Shown: positions 52,510 through 53,687 of the stretch, piece by piece
Position numbering within the stretch: position 1 is the stretch's first letter
How the letters are laid out: every line of letters begins with the position of its first letter
Assembly: GCA_905215335.1 (NCBI GenBank)
Contig: CAJMPQ010000010.1
Span: 1-53,687 of the forward strand
DNA length: 53,687 nt
Direction: 5' to 3'
Origin: an uncultured bacterium
GTDB taxonomy: Bacteria; Cyanobacteriota; Vampirovibrionia; Gastranaerophilales; Gastranaerophilaceae
Notes under the pieces: generated by a model
The model's input: the letters and a program-made list of their open reading frames with translations, nothing else
Database searches by the model: none
What the model was told of the DNA's origin: nothing
Made by a program: the position numbers and the translations under genes

Positions 52510-52542
52510 ATTATATCATGAAATTAAAATACATGATATAAA
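52510..52542. promoter_or_regulatory. Overlapping divergent promoters in a perfect inverted repeat
   Basis: TTATATCATG (52511-52520) and CATGATATAA (52532-52541) form a 10-bp inverted repeat with an 11-bp centre. Each arm contains an extended -10: TGATATAAT leftward and TGATATAAA rightward. Start points would be near 52503 (minus) and 52549 (plus). Confidence 0.5.
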
Positions 52543-52560
52543 TATACAAATAGAGGGATT

Positions 52561-52809
52561 ATGAGATTAGATAAATTTTTAAAAGTTTCAAGACTAATAA
52601 AAAGAAGAACAGTTGCAAATGAAGTTTCTGATATGGGGAGAGTACTCATCAACGGAAATCCCGCAAAACCAGCAAAACAAATAAAAGAAAATGATATTAT
52701 TACAATTGAATACGCAAATAAAACCGTAAAAGCAAAAATATTAAAAGTACCAACTAATAATGTTAGCATTCAGGAAGCTCCAACATTATATGAACTATTA
52801 TCAGAATAA
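52561..52809 (+). CDS. rqcP: S4-domain RNA-binding protein, RqcP/Hsp15 type
   Basis: 82 residues, nearly all S4 domain: MRLDKFLKVSRLIKRRTVAN, then GRVLINGNPAKPAKQIKEND and IITIEYANKTVKAKIL. This is the RqcP (YabO/Hsp15) pattern. These proteins bind 50S-peptidyl-tRNA complexes and take part in ribosome-associated quality control with RqcH. GAGGG lies upstream. No rqcH gene is visible in this window. Identity at family level is clear; the specific role is inferred. Confidence 0.88.
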   Translation: MRLDKFLKVSRLIKRRTVANEVSDMGRVLINGNPAKPAKQIKENDIITIEYANKTVKAKILKVPTNNVSIQEAPTLYELLSE

Positions 52810-52900
52810 TTAAGTTTTGTAAATTAACGACTTCAAAAAGTAAATTCTGACTTATTAAAATACTTTATTAAAATAGAGAGTATAATAAGGAGAGTTTATC

Positions 52901-53185
52901 ATGGTTGATGGCATTAATTTTAATAATATAAGCTATATTAGTCGGGTTGAGAGTAAAACAATCCCGAAAACAAACAATGGACCGCCTAATATTGGATTTA
53001 AAGGTCCAGATCCTCCAGTATACAGTACTGGAATAGAAAGAAACGTTGTTCCGGAAGCACTTGCTTCAAAATTTGAAAGTGTTGAAATTCCAAAATATAA
53101 CAAAAATATTGCTCAGTTAACTATTGCAGACAAGGACTATATTCCGGATCAACCATTTGAAGAATGCAAATTATGTGAAACATAA
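52901..53185 (+). CDS. Small unknown protein
   Basis: 94 residues, no membrane helix or signal. Gly/Pro-rich middle (NNGPPNIGFKGPDPPVYSTG), then ESVEIPKYNKNIAQLTIADK and a C-terminal Cys pair (EECKLCET). AAGGAGAG lies 6 nt before the ATG and a TATAAT just upstream could be its -10. It is followed by a strong terminator shared with convergent rpmA. Function not recognised. Confidence 0.65.
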   Translation: MVDGINFNNISYISRVESKTIPKTNNGPPNIGFKGPDPPVYSTGIERNVVPEALASKFESVEIPKYNKNIAQLTIADKDYIPDQPFEECKLCET

Positions 53186-53187
53186 AT

Positions 53188-53226
53188 AAAAAAAGGCTCT
53201 AAGTAATTAACTTAGAGCCTTTTTTT
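53188..53226. terminator. Bidirectional intrinsic terminator
   Basis: AGGCTCTAAGT pairs with ACTTAGAGCCT around a 5-nt loop, extended by A and T runs on the two sides, between the small unknown gene and rpmA. Confidence 0.88.
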
Positions 53227-53242
53227 AGCTTTTTATCTAAAC

Positions 53243-53497
53243 CTATACAGAGTAAACACTTACTTGTCTTCTGTCACGTCTGTGTGGTTCAAATTTAACA
53301 ACACCATCGATTAAAGCGAATAATGTATCATCAGAACCGATACCTACATTATTACCAGGATGGATTTTAGTTCCTCTTTGACGAACAAGGATATTACCAG
53401 CTTTAACAGCTTCTCCACCGAATTTTTTAACGCCTAAACGTTTAGCTTCGGAGTCACGGCCGTTACGGGTAGATCCCATACCTTTCTTGTGTGCCAT
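53243..53497 (-). CDS. rpmA: Ribosomal protein L27
   Basis: 84-residue bL27 starting directly with MAHKKGMGSTRNGRDSEAKR and including AGNILVRQRGTKIHPGNNVG. The cleavable N-terminal extension found in Firmicutes L27 (removed by Prp) is absent, which argues against a Firmicutes origin. It follows rplU by 48 nt on the minus strand, the usual rplU-rpmA pairing. Confidence 0.98.
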   Translation of the reverse strand: MAHKKGMGSTRNGRDSEAKRLGVKKFGGEAVKAGNILVRQRGTKIHPGNNVGIGSDDTLFALIDGVVKFEPHRRDRRQVSVYSV

Positions 53498-53545
53498 TTT
53501 CTATTTCTCCTTTTTACTTTTGTACTTTATAACGAATTAGACTAC

Positions 53546-53687
53546 TTATTCAGCAGCTGTTTCTTCAGCAGCAGACTTTTTAGCAGAAGTTCTGATTTTA
53601 GAAATCATTACTCTTGTAAAACCTTGTCTGTGGCCTTGTTTTTTTCTGTATCCTTTTTTAGGTCTTTGTTTGTAAACAATAACTTTT
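53546..53687 (-). CDS. rplU: Ribosomal protein L21 (3' end only)
   Basis: The last 47 codons of bL21 enter from the right edge: KVIVYKQRPKKGYRKKQGHR, then QGFTRVMISKIRTSAKK and an Ala/Glu tail (SAAEETAAE). The 5' part lies outside the window. It is the usual partner of rpmA. The Lys/Ala/Glu tail is slightly longer than the core family. Confidence 0.95.
   Translation of the reverse strand, partial: KVIVYKQRPKKGYRKKQGHRQGFTRVMISKIRTSAKKSAAEETAAE

Noticed and set aside
1..53687. tRNA, rRNA, tmRNA, insertion sequences or prophage genes
   Set aside because: I looked through the intergenic regions and products and found no cloverleaf-like sequence, transposase, integrase or terminal repeats that I could support.

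Overview
The window is AT-rich, gene-dense chromosome from a diderm, probably anaerobic or fermentative bacterium. My best inference is a gut-type Vampirovibrionia/Melainabacteria (Gastranaerophilales) genome. The basis is several orphan prepilin-like proteins with the signature FTLAEVLITLGIIG, a signal-peptide-bearing beta-helix adhesin, an L27 without the Firmicutes-type N-terminal propeptide, a class II (B12) ribonucleotide reductase, 2-oxoacid:ferredoxin oxidoreductase genes, and lysine/asparagine-rich proteins of unknown family. This is family-level recognition, not a database result. I saw no IS element, prophage, CRISPR array, rRNA or tRNA.

Layout. 1-2.7 kb: most of a large repeat-rich surface protein on the minus strand, running off the left edge. 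2.9-5 kb: nrdJ. 5.2-9.9 kb: an oligopeptide-type ABC importer (binding protein and two permeases, no ATPases) and an MgtC-like membrane protein. 9.9-13.4 kb: a tight housekeeping operon pyrH-frr-cdsA-rnc-rpe. 13.4-16.3 kb: a coiled-coil unknown, cdd, two small Cys-containing proteins and rpsU. 16.4-19 kb: a four-gene 2-oxoacid:ferredoxin oxidoreductase operon. 19.2-26.5 kb: a 1988-residue coiled-coil protein whose end overlaps a GlcD-type FAD oxidase. 26.5-31 kb: an XRE regulator divergent from a prepilin, gltX, a small unknown, rsmH and an FtsL-like protein. 31-38 kb: a GT2 glycosyltransferase, a GAF-like protein with a degenerate HD-GYP domain, a DUF2229 activase-related protein, a U32-like protein and a three-repeat membrane protein. 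38-45.4 kb: maf, two paralogous prepilins, a NarL-type response regulator, a cytoplasmic GH13-like enzyme and a tandem-GNAT protein. 45.4-49.5 kb: ilvC, a YhaM-like nuclease, two tandem thymidylate-kinase-like proteins and a winged-helix-like unknown. 49.5-53.7 kb: a membrane-anchored L7/L12-C-terminal-domain protein, rplL-rplJ with an L10 leader, a metallophosphoesterase divergent from rqcP, rpmA and the 3' end of rplU.

Regulatory structure is unusually readable. Many genes have sigma70-like promoters with 17-bp spacers or extended -10 (TGn) elements. Several genes without a Shine-Dalgarno sequence have a -10 hexamer ending exactly 6 nt before the start codon, which predicts leaderless mRNAs. 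Intrinsic terminators are common; at two convergent gene pairs the hairpin of one transcript contains the last codons of the opposing gene.

The most interesting unexplained items are the three-repeat membrane protein, the giant coiled-coil protein, the L7/L12-CTD membrane paralogue next to rplL, the HD-GYP protein that has lost its metal ligands, the leaderless promoter architecture, and a hairpin that buries the Shine-Dalgarno of a small Cys-rich protein.
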